Below, piece by piece: positions 53,749-64,000 of a stretch of DNA of 64,000 nucleotides. The notes under the pieces were generated by a model that saw nothing but the letters and a program-made list of their open reading frames with translations, did no database searches and was not told the origin of the DNA. Where the stretch lies: positions 496,001 through 560,000 of the forward strand of contig CP099418.1 in the NCBI GenBank assembly GCA_024114885.1, given 5' to 3'. Both the position numbers and the translations under genes were made by a program. How positions within the stretch are numbered: the first letter of the stretch is position 1; every line of letters begins with the position of its first letter. This DNA comes from Septoria linicola. Taxonomy: Eukaryota > Ascomycota > Dothideomycetes > Mycosphaerellales > Mycosphaerellaceae.

Positions 53749-54567
53749 CTAGAAAAAGTTTCCCACGGTAATGAGCCTCGCACCACTCACTATGCCCACC
53801 GCCTTCGCCTCCTGCTCATCGTCCTCCTCCCCTGAATACTCATCTCTGTCACCCGAACAGTAACTCTCAGCTACCGAGGGCGCCCTTGGCGGCATAGCGA
53901 TCATTGAAGGAAAAGAAGGAAGCGGCAGCGAAGGCACGACTCTGCTTGAGATGCGTTCGGGGAACTGTCTAGGAGGAAAGATTAGTCGCGTGGCTGGTAG
54001 GTGGGATGTGGAGAGAAGGAAGGAGATTCGGACTTACTTGGCCGCTGAGACACGGCATAGAGAGTAGCCGTCTACACTTCCAGCTTTGGTTGTGGAGGCT
54101 GTGGAGGCGGTTTCGTCGCTCTGCGGGATGTCCTCTGGTGATCGCAGGCAGATTGGCGCTGTGGCGGCGCGGTTGCTGCTTCGGTGCTTGCGGAAACTGG
54201 CATAGACACTTCTCAAGCTTCTGTTCGGTGTGTTCTTCTCTTGCACATCACTCGGCGCTCTGGATCGACGTGGACTTTCCCCTTCCTCTTTGTTGTTGCC
54301 GACACTCAATTTCTCCATGAATGAGCTCAAGCGACTCGCAGGTCTTGTTTCGCCGTCCAATGTCGTAGAGCGCCGTCGAAGACTTCCCAGACGCGACGGC
54401 GCGCGTGCTATCTCCATGCCGCTTTTCTTGATGCCTGCCGCTGCCTTTTTGAGCACTTGCTTACCTGTGGGAGTCTCCTCTGTGTCTGGGTCGATCCACG
54501 CGTTGCGTGGATTGGCGATGCTGATGGCTGCCATGCTCATGGCTCCGCCGCCATAGTGGAAGGCCAT
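53749..54567 (-). CDS. Hypothetical protein, Ser/Arg-rich
   Basis: Two exons, 54567-54038 and 53968-53749; 249 residues from the ATG at 54567 (MAFHYGGGAMSMAAISIANP). The intron (GTAAGT donor, CCTAG acceptor) keeps the frame. I do not recognise a domain. A helical basic stretch GKQVLKKAAAGIKKSGMEIA precedes phosphorylation-prone Ser/Arg-rich segments (SLRRRSTTLDGETRPASRLS, SPRRSRAPSD). The C-terminal part is Pro-rich then strongly acidic (SGEEDDEQEAK) and ends ARLITVGNFF. It could be a small regulatory or membrane-associated protein; the function is unknown. Confidence 0.65.
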
Positions 54568-55571
54568 TGTTGTTTGCAGCAAGTCGTGCTTCCGCAAGCT
54601 ATGCTTGATGTGCTCAGATCTGTGCTGTACTCTGTGCTGTGCAGAAAGTTGGTATTGTATCGCGGTCCATCTGTCTTGTGTGCTGTGTGCAATACGAATA
54701 TGTGGCGAAAAGCCCGGCTGCTGATGAGCAGCAGTCTGCCTTCGAGTGCAATTCTACCATTGGCCGAAGGGTTCCAAACAGTCATGCGATGCACACATGC
54801 ACGTCAGTAGAAGCGGCTGCAGCAGTCGGTTGGGTGCGAGCAGGCTGCCGGTAGGACTCCAAATCTGGACAGCGAGCGAAGAAGTCTCGATGGCGCGCTT
54901 GTGCCATAATGTACGCTCAGTGCTTATCCTGTCGAAGTGTATAGCTTTGGATTTGAAAGGTCCTCAGTGTGTTGCTGTCGCGTTGCCCCAGATGTTGCGA
55001 AGTGGATTTGAAGTGAAGCTGGCCTGCTGAAACATTAGCGCGCTTTTACTCCTGCCCAGGCAACTGACTTCAGTTGGCTGAGCTCAGATCAATTTGAATT
55101 GTCTCACGCTTGCAATTTGAGTCTACTGACGAAGAGTGCGATCGATTGTGCGCTGTTTAAGAAAAGATGCCTGTGCGAATCAACATCCAAACGTGTATCT
55201 CATAGAAAGCTCATCAGCTTGCAAGCACAAACGGACAGTGTCGATGCATGGGGCTTGCAGTTGCATGGGATACATGACTGCACCTCCTGTGTGAACGTAC
55301 GAAAGTACATCCTATGGTATGCTCACTGGTCATGAATGGCAAAGTCGCTCGTGTCGCATGCCTAGGTCAAAACAGCAGCAGCTGCGTTTGAGGCCCATTC
55401 TAGGTGAATCAGCATTGATCGAGTAGTGCGTATGAGGCTCGGACGTCAGGTGGAAGTCGAGCTGCTGTGTTGGTTCCTTATTGGCATTTCGTCTATCGCT
55501 GCATATCGACATGATCCGTGTCGGTCGTGTACTCTCTTATACTACATGCTTGACCTGTTCAAGCCAGGAGA
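54568..55571. other. Intergenic region, about 1.0 kb
   Basis: The promoter of the unknown basic protein gene and the 3' region of the p24 gene, both minus strand. Open frames are short; nothing recognised. Confidence 0.4.
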
Positions 55572-56380
55572 TTAGCCAAGGGCTCCACGTCCATAGCTAG
55601 GTCTTGATGGGTCCTTCACCTCAAAGAAGCGCTTAAGCCACCAGACTTGGAAGACGCCCTCGCTGGCGAGGACACCGAGCTGGAAAAGACTCCACCACTT
55701 GACACGAGCGTTGGTGCTCTCTGCTGTGTTGCGGTGGGTGCGCTCGCGAACCACGATGTAGCCTTGCTCGTCCTTGACTTGTGCCATGAGCTCCGACATA
55801 GCACGAACTAGAACACGTTAGTTCAGCGATCGCTCTTGCCCGGTTTCCCTCATTTTGGTGTACAAACCTTCCTTCTCCAGCGGATCTTGTGGAGCCTCGC
55901 TCTCGGCCACGTATACTATTCCGTGCACGTTGAAGCTGACCTCCTTGGTATTCGCTGACCAGTTCTCATTGCTAAAGCAGTAGGTGTATTTTCCATCGTC
56001 TCGTGCTTCGAACGAGTGGTCGCCGGCACTCACACTTCGCTCTTGGACCTGAAACTGGCTGTTGGGCATTTGAATCTGTAGATGAGTACTTTCGTCAGCC
56101 CCACCCTCTCAATGCCCCATCCCAGCGCTTCAGGGCCCAGTATTGTCCTCATTTCTGTGCTATTGCTCTACAATGCTCGACGTACCCAGAAGTCGATGTC
56201 AAGATTGCCGCTTCCTCCGAACTCTCGATCTCCAACCTGGAACGTGACAGTCATACGGTCATCCTTGTGGAGGTTCTCGTGGAAGCATTCGCGGGAGTGT
56301 GCGCGCAACTGGATGTTGTGCGCATTGCTGAGGACTAAGAGAGACAGCACAGAGATCAACACGCTGGAGAGGAACGCCAT
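55572..56380 (-). CDS. emp24: p24 family cargo receptor (Emp24-like)
   Basis: Three exons: 56380-56186, 56075-55868 and 55807-55572; 212 residues. p24 proteins cycle between ER and Golgi in COPII/COPI vesicles and sort GPI-anchored proteins. A signal peptide (MAFLSSVLISVLSLLVLSNA) is followed by HNIQLRAHSRECFHENL, the start of the GOLD domain, whose two cysteines (RECF and YTYCFSNE) form the usual disulfide. The coiled-coil region ELMAQVKDEQGYIVVRERTH then NRTAEST-like RNTAESTNARVKWWS leads to a membrane segment and LKRFFEV, the diphenylalanine sorting motif. The tail continues DPSRPSYGRGALG, longer than the usual end and without a KKxx motif. The ATG at 56380 gives a perfect signal peptide. 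Confidence 0.88.
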
Positions 56381-57621
56381 CGTGGTGGCTCGTCAAATTG
56401 CAAGTACGCAGAATAGAAAGTGGAAGTTCTTCGTAACAGTCGTGTGCCCTTGAAGAAAGTCGGAAACGTGTCGAGGACCCCTGTTCTCTCCTTGTCGATC
56501 GCGCCAAGATTCACGCCATCCCACTTCAAGCTTCACTTCTGCTCCTGTTTCTGCTTCACTTGACCTCGAACGCATGCCTGTCGTGAAGCTCTTCTAGATT
56601 CGCCGAGTTGCCTCGTCGGGATGCATTGGCATGTCTTCATCTGATGGGCCTAATTGGAAGCGTTGTGTGAGACCTTCATTCATGTCCCATTCGATGAAGC
56701 ACGCGATGGCAGCGCACATCCTACAAGAACGGAAGAGATATATGCGGACCGCAGCAGCTGCGCCAAGGCATTTTCGAGCCGTAGAGGGCCACCTCGTGGC
56801 TCTGCGCGACATGTTGATATTAAGTTGTCGAAGAACGTCTCCCTAATGCTATCACATACAGCATAGGCTGTGCGAAGAAGCTGGGCGAGCGAAATCAACA
56901 TGTCTCGCCCGAGAGCATCCTCGCGAAGAAGCTGGAGCTTCAGAAATGTGCTGTCTTGTCTTGTACCTGGCGATCAAATGTTCAGTGGCTGCAATGATGC
57001 GCCTGCGAAGGGTTCACGACGCGCACTTGTCTGCACTTTCAGCGTTCAAGGCGCGTCTTCTCCGTCTAGAGCTTACTGTGGCAGAAGTTGCTTCGTTGCC
57101 ATGACACTGAGCGTGGCGACACCTCACAGCTTACCGTTCGCAGGCTTTGGCATTTCTTCGAGCTCGCACGAGTCGTCCTATGTGGATGACCGTCGCTCAG
57201 CTACATCCTGTGGTATGATCACTGACTCGAGCTGCCTCACGACAAGATCCATGACAAGCGAACTCACGTCCGTTCAAAGAGAAAACGCATCGCAACCATG
57301 GGTCGCCTCTCGACTTCCATCGCTGCTACCGCGACCCACGCAGACAACCTGCCAGGCATGCTTCCCAATGTCTCAGCACTCGACGTTCTCTTGCCTCGAA
57401 GTCTGGTAGGGTCCAGTCGGAAGAACAAGGTGAGTCTGGACCTCTACTTCACTCACAGAGCGTCGCGCAACAGACAGCACCTCACATGGCAACAATACCG
57501 GCCCTGAGCCTTGCTCCAATCAAAAGCGCTCGCAACAGCCAGTCAACCTCTTCAAGTACACAGATCTTTTCCTCGCATTCTCTTTACGCATAACAGCATT
57601 TCACGAGTCCTTTCTCACGCC
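56381..57621. other. Intergenic region of 1.24 kb, possible unmodelled gene
   Basis: It probably contains the promoter of the p24 gene and of the Myb-like gene. A minus-strand frame ending at 56594 has a plausible coding look (CAAIACFIEWDMNEGLTQRF) and a plus-strand ATG frame with a GTGAGT donor starts at 57298 (MGRLSTSIAATATHADNLPG). I could not join either into a confident gene. Confidence 0.35.
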
Positions 57622-58878
57622 ATGTCTCTTACGCTCTTTCCCTTTCGTGCCATTGCACTTCCGAAGATGTACCTCGTTGATTCTGACACTGGCCAGCCGC
57701 TGAACCACTCATCGGGTAGCATTCAGCTACCAAATGCGGCTGCCGTCGGGGACGCTGAGATCAAACGTGATAGCAAAGGCCGGCTTGTCATGGTTCGACA
57801 CAAGGGCTCAAGCATCTACGGTAGAGGCAGCAGTATTGCCGGCTCTGACGTGATTACCTTTGAGGATCTCAAGAAGAGCGTTGAGAAGATGAAGCAAGAA
57901 GAGGGGAGCGACGAGAAGAAGAGCGGAAAGGGTAGCAAGAAAGGCGATGCCAAGAAAGACGAAGTTAAGGACGAGGGCAAGGACGAGAAGAAAGATGATG
58001 GATGGACCATGGAGGAAGACGCTACATTGAGAGAGTTCAAGACGAATCGCAAAGGCCTCTCATGGAAGGACATCGCAGCAGAGATGGGCAAGGGGTTGGA
58101 CGATCTGAAAGCGCGTTGGAAAGTGCTTCAGGCTGCCGACAAAGAGGGCGGTGGCGAAAACAAGAAGACTGACGATAAGAAGGCTGATGATAATAAGTCT
58201 GACGACAACAAGGCGGACGAAAAGAAGGACGAGGCTGGTGGAAAAGGCAAGGGCGGCAAAGGCAAGAAGGAAGGCGATGGTGGAGGAGAATCGAAGCAGA
58301 ATGAGGAGAAGAAGGGTGGCGGTGGTCAGCAGAAGATGGACCAGTTCGTCTTCACCGAAGCTCAGGACAAAGAGCTCAGAGAGTGCGTGACTGCTGGAAC
58401 AAATTGGAAGCTGACTGCGAAAGCTGTGAAGAGATCGCAAGATGCCTGCAAGAAGCGCTGGGAAGAGATTGGTTGCGAGACTGCAAAGAAAGAGGAGCCC
58501 ACGAAAGAAGAGCCGAAGAGAGAAGAAGCCGAAAAGAAAAGCAAGCCTAGCTCAAAGACTAAATCCAAGAAGGAAGACACGAAGAAGGATGAGGCCCAGA
58601 AGCCTGCCAGCGTTACTAAAGCGCCATCGAAAGCTGCGTCTGCGGCTGGCAGCGTTCGAAGCACTCGTTCTTCGGTCAAGTTCAGCATCCGCGAATGGCG
58701 AGCGTTGCAGGAGGACGAGTTCTTCTCATTCGAGGAACTGCAAATTCTATGCCAGCTGATCGGTAAACACGGCGACAGGAGCTGGCTCGGTATCGCGAGC
58801 GCATTTCACGACAAGACCGGCCGAAGGGTCCACCCCGAGGACATCAGAGAGAAGTTCGAGGCGATGGGAGAGGTCTGA
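57622..58878 (+). CDS. Lysine-rich protein with Myb/SANT-like repeats
   Basis: Single-exon reading frame, 418 residues from the ATG at 57622 or 403 from the ATG at 57667 (MYLVDSDTGQPLNHSS). The frame is open further upstream without ATG. Three tryptophan-patterned helical units are visible: DGWTMEEDATLREFKTNRKG then LSWKDIAAEMGK (about 126-172), FTEAQDKELRECVTAGTNWK (about 241-285) and FSIREWRALQEDEFFSFEELQ near the C-terminus (about 352-415). The first two resemble Myb/SANT helices, and LKARWKVL matches a third helix. They are separated by Lys/Glu/Asp-rich low-complexity runs (KKTDDKKADDNKSDDNKADE). It is probably a nuclear DNA- or chromatin-associated protein; the target is unknown. I cannot assign an orthologue. 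Confidence 0.72.
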   Translation: MSLTLFPFRAIALPKMYLVDSDTGQPLNHSSGSIQLPNAAAVGDAEIKRDSKGRLVMVRHKGSSIYGRGSSIAGSDVITFEDLKKSVEKMKQEEGSDEKKSGKGSKKGDAKKDEVKDEGKDEKKDDGWTMEEDATLREFKTNRKGLSWKDIAAEMGKGLDDLKARWKVLQAADKEGGGENKKTDDKKADDNKSDDNKADEKKDEAGGKGKGGKGKKEGDGGGESKQNEEKKGGGGQQKMDQFVFTEAQDKELRECVTAGTNWKLTAKAVKRSQDACKKRWEEIGCETAKKEEPTKEEPKREEAEKKSKPSSKTKSKKEDTKKDEAQKPASVTKAPSKAASAAGSVRSTRSSVKFSIREWRALQEDEFFSFEELQILCQLIGKHGDRSWLGIASAFHDKTGRRVHPEDIREKFEAMGEV

Positions 58879-59334
58879 ATCTGAGCCCAGATACGGCTAG
58901 CAACAGATTGCGACACACAGTAGCTCGTTGACATGGATTCGTGTTGCTGCACAAGCGAGCGGAGGAATCGAGCAGTGACAGCGCCGGCATAGCTGCACAG
59001 TAATCAGCTCGTAAGCAGCCTCGAGCGCCACGGCAGGGTAGCTATAAGAAACTGGCACACGGAGCACAACAAGGATACTGCATCCACTCGCCAAGGTCAG
59101 CACCATCGACAAAGCCTGCGAATAATGATTGAGTAGTTCCACTTTACAGGCGCAGGTCACGCAGGTCTACTGATGACACATGAAGGCGACCGAAGAAGCG
59201 ACACATCGGCTATACATGAACCTGATCCAATGGTGGACGTCTACGCAGCATCGCAGCTTCGAGCTTCGTCATATAAAGGTCTACAGTAGCCCGAGATTGT
59301 CTCTTCTATTCTCAGTCTCACTTCGGTTACAATC
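58879..59334. promoter_or_regulatory. Promoter of the catalase-like gene, 456 bases
   Basis: This holds the 3' end of the Myb-like gene and the promoter of the catalase-like gene. A TATAAA box at 59272-59277 lies 58 bases upstream of the latter's ATG. Confidence 0.5.
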
Positions 59335-60331
59335 ATGCCTTTGACTGACGACCCCAAAACACTAGACACCGCCAATGCTCTCGTGAGCACACTTCGTGGA
59401 GCGTTCGGCACACCAGATGCATATCGTCCAGGTAGACATTCTCAGCCTTCGTGCGAGAATCTCGCCGTTCCCCAGCTGAATCATGATAGCTCACGCCAAA
59501 GGCCATCTCGTCAGAGGCGCATTCACTCCCACGCCCGAAGCTGCCTCACTTTCCAAAGCACCGCACTTCAACAATCCCTCAACACCCATTCTCGCCCGCT
59601 TCTCAAACTCCACTGGTCTGCCATTGATCCCAGATACCTCCAGCGACGCTAGTCCTCGGGGTCTGGCAATCCGCTTCCTACTCAGCGAAGATGAGCACAA
59701 GCATACAGATATCATAACGCATTCAACACCTTACTTTCCGGTCAGTTCTGGCGAAGGCTTCCTTGCTTTGCTGCAAGCTATCGGCAATGGAACGATTGGT
59801 GCGTTCTTACAGGACAATCCTGCTGCGGCGGCTTTTGTTCAAGCGTCTAAGCCTCAGCCTGTGAGTTTTGCAACGGAGAGATACTTTGGTGTGAACGCGT
59901 TCAAGTTTGTGAATGCCAATGGTGAAGGCAAGTTCGTAAGGTATCGTGTTGTGCCCGAGGAGTACAATGTGCTGTCGAAGGAAGATCTGGATGGAAAGAG
60001 AGATTCTTACCTGTTTGATGAGCTCGAAGAGAGGTTGAAGAGCGGTTCGGGGTCTTTCAAGCTTGCTGCTCAGGTTGCTGAAGATGGAGATATGACGAGC
60101 GATGCTACAGTGAGGTGGCCGGAAGAGAGAGAACTTGTTGTATTGGGAACACTCGCCTTGGATGCTTATGAGCAGGAGGACAAGAGTCTGGAAGAGCAGC
60201 AGAGAATTATCTTCGATCCTGTTCCGCGAATCGACGGCGTCGAGCCTTCGGATGATCCGTTGCTGGACATGAGAGCAGCGATGTATCTGATCTCGGGGAG
60301 AATCAGGCGAGAAGCGAAGTCTGCTGCTTGA
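59335..60331 (+). CDS. Small catalase-related haem protein
   Basis: Exons 59335-59431 and 59490-60331; 312 residues. The 58-base intron (GTAGAC donor, ATAG acceptor) joins YRP to AHAKGHLVRGAF, restoring the family start where catalases carry the distal histidine (AHAKG, in the conserved R..HAKG context). Further catalase-core features: ARFSNSTGLPLIPDTSSDAS then PRGLAIRF (the PRG-ARF-like stretch), YFGVNAFKFVNANGEGKFVRY (catalase F.VN.FKF..) and the C-terminal FDPVPRIDGVEPSDDPLLDMR plus YLISGRIRREA. It is much shorter than monofunctional catalases (about 480+ residues) and lacks the flavodoxin-like end; such small catalase-related peroxidases occur in bacteria and fungi. No signal peptide, so intracellular. 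The usual proximal tyrosine (R..Y) was not located with certainty. Confidence 0.8.
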
Positions 60332-60798
60332 GGATGAGCGAGGGCTATGTGTCACTTTCCGTCCTTATTAGGCTTCATAATGATTATGTCTCTGTTGCGA
60401 TATTCATCAAAGGCCGTAAGAGTCGCATCATTCTCGCGACCTTGTTGGCGTTGCTGGCACTCCGGTCAACGTCAACTCACATACATTTCCTTATCTGCAA
60501 CTCAGTCAACCATCCACACCCGGTGAATACTCTTGTGCGTGAAAGCCGATCAGCAAGTGGTCCGGTGAAACGCTTCGGCTTGTACACGAAATTTCGGTCA
60601 AGTTCAATGAGGCTGTGCAAACAGGCTCCACATTCACGTCAGCTCTCCAGCTGTTCCGACTCAAGCAGCTATGGGAGCCACGCGAGCTGCCATGGCATGC
60701 CGTCACTATTGTCTGCCGTGTGGCGCCTGTAGCCAGCTTTATAAGCTCTGCGAGACCCGTTTTCTTGCTTGTGAAGGTACTCGCGATAGGTCGACAGC
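60332..60798. other. Intergenic region, 467 bases
   Basis: The 3' region of the catalase-like gene and the promoter of the Iml2 gene. No feature recognised. Confidence 0.4.
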
Positions 60799-63114
60799 AT
60801 GGCGATGAAATGGCTTCGGGCGGCGAAGCCCACCAATGTGCACTCAAGCAGGAGCCTGACTGCACTGGACGAGCCTCATGCTTGTGAGAAGAGACCGACC
60901 AAGGCAGCAGTAATGGCGACTGATGAGATCTAGTGGCAGAGGCCATGAGCTATGCCTCCCTCATCATGAACGATGGTAGGCGCGTTGCAGTCAGTGCAGC
61001 GTGATGTGTGCTTACAGCAGAACAGAGGTCGAGAAGGCAGAAACAGAGCTCAGCAAAGGAACATCGCCATTCCACAAATTGGGTGTAGCAACGACGTTAT
61101 TCCTTCGAGCTACTCTAGGATTCGAGAAGGACATCATGGAACAGGCACGACACTCATGAGCCACATAACAAGAAATCGGCTAACGTGAAGGTGTCGAGCA
61201 TAGGCTGCATTGCGTCTTGCAGATGCAGAAGAGTCGGCTAGTGAACATCAGAAGCGTGCACTGAAAGACGCATCAACGGCACATGAGAGCAAGATATATC
61301 CAAGAGGCAGCGAATATGCACTTTGCCATGCTGAGACCCAACTGATGGCAGCTGTGGTCGCAGTTCTGAATGAGAGCTTGACAGAGTCCTTGAGAGGCTT
61401 CTATAAGTTGAGGAAAGCATTCGGGACACTTCAGGAGATCGTTGATGCGGAGAACAGGTACATGGAGAAGCATCGCTCCACGAGCACGTCGAGGACTAGC
61501 GGGAGCACGAGCAAAGAAGATATTGTGAAAGACAACAAGTCAGGCACTACCTCAGGCGTCTTGACACCGCTGGAGAAGCAGGACAATGAGGATGAGTTCA
61601 AGGACGCTGTGGAAAGTGCCTCGGAACTGCCCACGCCTCTAGAGTATCAAGGCCACTTGGAGTATCCAGAACTAAGTGGATTGAGGCTGCAAGAGTCGCT
61701 GAAGGATATCGAAAATCGCACGACGGAGCAGGACCTTTCAGCAGCCAGGACCAACGATGCTGCAGCACAGAACTTTCCTCCACCGTATGAGGCTTCGAGC
61801 TCAAAGACTGTCTCCAGCACAGAAGACGATGAGCTTGACTTTAGATCTATCACGAGCGATCCGATAGATCACTTCATTCACTCTGGCGCAGCGATGTGCT
61901 TTGGGTTATTGCAGCTTCTGTTATCAATGATCCCACCCGCATTCGGAAAGATCTTATCGATCTTCTCATTCAGAGGCGATCGGGAGAGTGGCATGCGATT
62001 GCTTTGGCGAGCTACAGCGTTCAAGAACAACATCAACGGTGCCATGGCTGGGCTGGTGCTTCTGCCCTTCCACAATGCCGCGATTGCGCTCTGTGACATT
62101 CACAGGAGAGAAGCATATCCCAAAGAAAGGCTCGCTATGCTACTTCAGGACATGCGCCAGCTGTACCCACGCTCTGTTATGTGGGTTTTGGAAGAATCGC
62201 GCATGCACGGTGTTGCGCGTGATCTCGAACGCTCAGTGGAAATCCTTACTAGTGACCAGAGATCTTCGTCGCTCAAGCAGATGGAGGCGCTTCGAGTGTT
62301 CGAGATCAGTATGGCTACCATGTTTCTGCATCGCTATGAGCAATGCGCAGCGTCCTTCTTGAAGTGCATCGAGCTCAACAACTGGAGCCATGGTCTTTAC
62401 TACTACATTGCTGGCTCGTGCTTCGTTGAGCTCTATCGCGAGCACAAACACACGAACCCGAAACTCGCTGCGACATATCAAGATAAAGCCAAGCACCTTT
62501 TGGGTCAGGTAGCTGCAAACACTGGCAAGAAGAAGTTCATGGCCCGTCAGCTCCCTCTTGATGTGTACATCAATCGCAAACTCGCAAAATGGAATCATCG
62601 AGCCAAGAGCCGTAATTGTGATCTTATCGATGCGATTGGTATATCACCAATTGAAGAGATGGTGTACTTCTGGAATGGATACAAACGCATGTCAGCACCT
62701 CATCTCCAGGAGTCGATGGCGCGACTATCGTGGTCGCAGGACCAGCCAACTTGGCCGAGCGAGGCTGTGGATGAGAAGGCTATAGGCGCGGTCCTGCAGT
62801 CGACGATCCTACGCAGCATGGGCGAGACGGAGAAGGCGAAGGCCATGCTGGCTGAGCATGCCTTCTGCTACGAGCCCTACCAAATTACAGCTTGTGACCA
62901 AGCCGATAATTGGGCTCTACCAGTAGCACACTACGAGCTATCAGTCTGCTATTGGGACGAAGCGGGAGGTCAAGATGGCGATCGTGCCAAGTTGAAGATG
63001 TGTAGTGACGAGCTTGCAAAAGTAGAGAAGTGGGGAGCTTTTGAGCTCGATGCTCGAGTTGGATTGAAGTTGACCACTGCTCGACAGACATTGACACAGA
63101 CCGGTATTAGCTGA
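60799..63114 (+). CDS. iml2: Iml2-type inclusion body clearance protein (TPR39-like)
   Basis: Four exons: 60799-60883, 60934-60975, 61026-61144 and 61204-63114; 718 residues. The two first introns are each 50 bases. The third has GC at its 5' end (61145-61146) and AG at 61202-61203, with a CTAAC branch site at about 61180-61184; only this split joins FEKDIMEQ to AALRLADAEESASEHQKRAL, as in the family. Iml2/Mil family proteins, also called TTC39-like, act at mitochondria and lipid droplets in clearing protein inclusions. The order of conserved parts is LDEPHALAEAMSYASLIMND, the motif around QLMAAVVAVLNESLTESLRG followed by FYKLRKAF, a Ser/Thr-rich insert, then from about residue 300 VFE and the TPR-type repeats such as LHRYEQCAASFLKCIELNNW. 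The upstream exons lie in frame only with these junctions. Confidence 0.87.
61145..61203 (+). other. Putative GC-AG intron in the Iml2 gene
   Basis: It begins GCACGA and ends CATAG; no GT donor exists between the upstream exon and the acceptor that would keep the conserved DIMEQ-A-ALRLADAE joint in phase. An interior TAACGTG follows the CTAAC branch site. Length 59 bases is normal here. Confidence 0.6.
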
Positions 63115-63508
63115 GCACGATATAGAAGTAGCAACAGAGACACTACTGTATGTTTAACATGGCTGCATGATCAGCTCCGGCACTTGGTCCGGCGACAGCC
63201 GAACAAAATGTCACCTGCCGGCTCTCCTCATTGCAAGATTCAAGCTTGTGATCGTGCAAACATGGCACTAGTGACGACCATCGTCGCTAGCAAGCCGTAT
63301 TTGATGAAATGCCATCTACATTGGACTATGATACACAGCTAAGTAATTTCCTCAAGTCGTTGACCTCATTCTGTTTGGCATCAATCGGGCTCGGCGGTAC
63401 CACCTTTTCACACGCACGCTACCAGTGCTAGACACAGCCTTATGTTAGGCAACATCAGGGGATCCCTGATCGCATGCTGTAGCTTCCGATTGTGCGCTAT
63501 CCGCCAGC
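63115..63508. other. Intergenic region, 394 bases
   Basis: The 3' end of the Iml2 gene and the promoter of the last gene. No feature recognised. Confidence 0.4.
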
Positions 63509-64000
63509 ATGGCTGATGCGGTTAGCTCAGAGGAGACCCAGAGTTCAGCGTCTCCCGGAGCAGATGTCGCTGCTACGATCAACACGCCAAAGCTACGTCG
63601 TAGATCTGGCTCAGAGAACATGTCTGGTCTGAGAATGGTCAATGTGTCGCCCGAGGCCGAACGCAGACAACAGACACTAATCGAGGAGGAGCCTGCATTG
63701 AGCTCTCCTACATCGAATACCTCTGGAAGCATAGCTCTCCGTTCGCCAGCACCGGCTGGATCACGGGAAGAGAAAGAACTGATGTCGTCGGCAGCAGCGT
63801 CACAGCGAGCACCAAGTGTATTCGACATTCCTGAACAAGATGAGCTACACACGGAGAATACTGAGGTTGTTGGCGACAGAGATGGACTAGAGTATGTTTC
63901 CGGAGACGAAGACCTGGACTCCTACAACTTGAAGCCTCCTCCTCCACCGACGCAGGTGCAACAAATGCACAGCAGCCTCGAATCACTTTCCGAACGCTTC
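63509..64000 (+). CDS. Hypothetical protein, N-terminal part only
   Basis: An open frame from the ATG at 63509 running to the window edge (164 codons, no stop). I do not recognise it. The sequence is Ser/Thr/Glu-rich and probably disordered (SSEETQSSASPGADVAATIN, PSVFDIPEQDELH), with a short poly-proline stretch near LDSYNLKPPPPPTQVQ. No membrane segment or known domain is visible in this part; the identifying domain is presumably beyond the window. Confidence 0.6.
   Translation, partial: MADAVSSEETQSSASPGADVAATINTPKLRRRSGSENMSGLRMVNVSPEAERRQQTLIEEEPALSSPTSNTSGSIALRSPAPAGSREEKELMSSAAASQRAPSVFDIPEQDELHTENTEVVGDRDGLEYVSGDEDLDSYNLKPPPPPTQVQQMHSSLESLSERF

Noticed and set aside
1..64000. Transposable elements, CRISPR arrays, rRNA and polyketide or peptide synthetase genes
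   Set aside because: No transposase, reverse transcriptase, long repeat, array or megasynthase motif seen; CRISPR would also be unexpected in a fungal nuclear genome.

Overview
This is a 64 kb stretch of filamentous ascomycete (Pezizomycotina) nuclear DNA. Most genes carry short introns of about 45-60 bases with GT donors, CTAAC-like branch sites and AG acceptors, and genes lie on both strands without operons. The gene set (methylcitrate cycle, HET-domain protein, Zn2Cys6 regulator, CpcA/Gcn4-type bZIP, Dal5-type permease, DUF3431, Iml2) fits a filamentous fungus. The class Dothideomycetes is my best guess, from protein flavour only. I modelled 30 coding genes, most by joining exons across intron boundaries that I could see. 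Two are cut by the window edges.

0-9 kb: the tail of an ADAM-type membrane metalloprotease; a head-to-head pair encoding mitochondrial 2-methylisocitrate lyase and 2-methylcitrate synthase, the two ends of the propionyl-CoA-detoxifying methylcitrate cycle; ATP synthase subunit e; and the dynein intermediate chain. 9-22 kb: threonine aldolase; an FAD aromatic-type monooxygenase sharing a promoter with a Dal5-family permease; a luciferase-like-domain protein; Sas10/Utp3; an unknown protein; and a FIT-family ER phosphatase. 22-33 kb: acetoacetyl-CoA synthetase, an 11-exon transporter, DNA topoisomerase III tail-to-tail with an RBR ubiquitin ligase, and a glyoxalase-like protein.

33.9-39.5 kb holds no gene I can support. 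A quinone-oxidoreductase-like enzyme and a HET-domain protein follow, with gene-poor flanks. 43.8-54.6 kb: a mitochondrial AAA-type ATPase, a DUF3431 membrane protein, a Zn2Cys6 regulator, prefoldin subunit 5 head-to-head with the cross-pathway-control bZIP gene (cpcA type), and an unknown basic protein. 55.5-64 kb: p24 cargo receptor, a lysine-rich Myb-like protein, a small catalase-related protein, Iml2 and the start of an unrecognised gene.

The most interesting points are the cpcA leader (several upstream reading frames, two exact TGAGTCA sites in the region shared with prefoldin, and a long open frame with no ATG), the divergent methylcitrate pair, the divergent monooxygenase/permease pair, and an apparent GC-AG intron in the Iml2 gene. 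I saw no transposon, CRISPR array, rRNA, convincing tRNA or secondary-metabolite core gene, and no clear evidence of an entirely new system.
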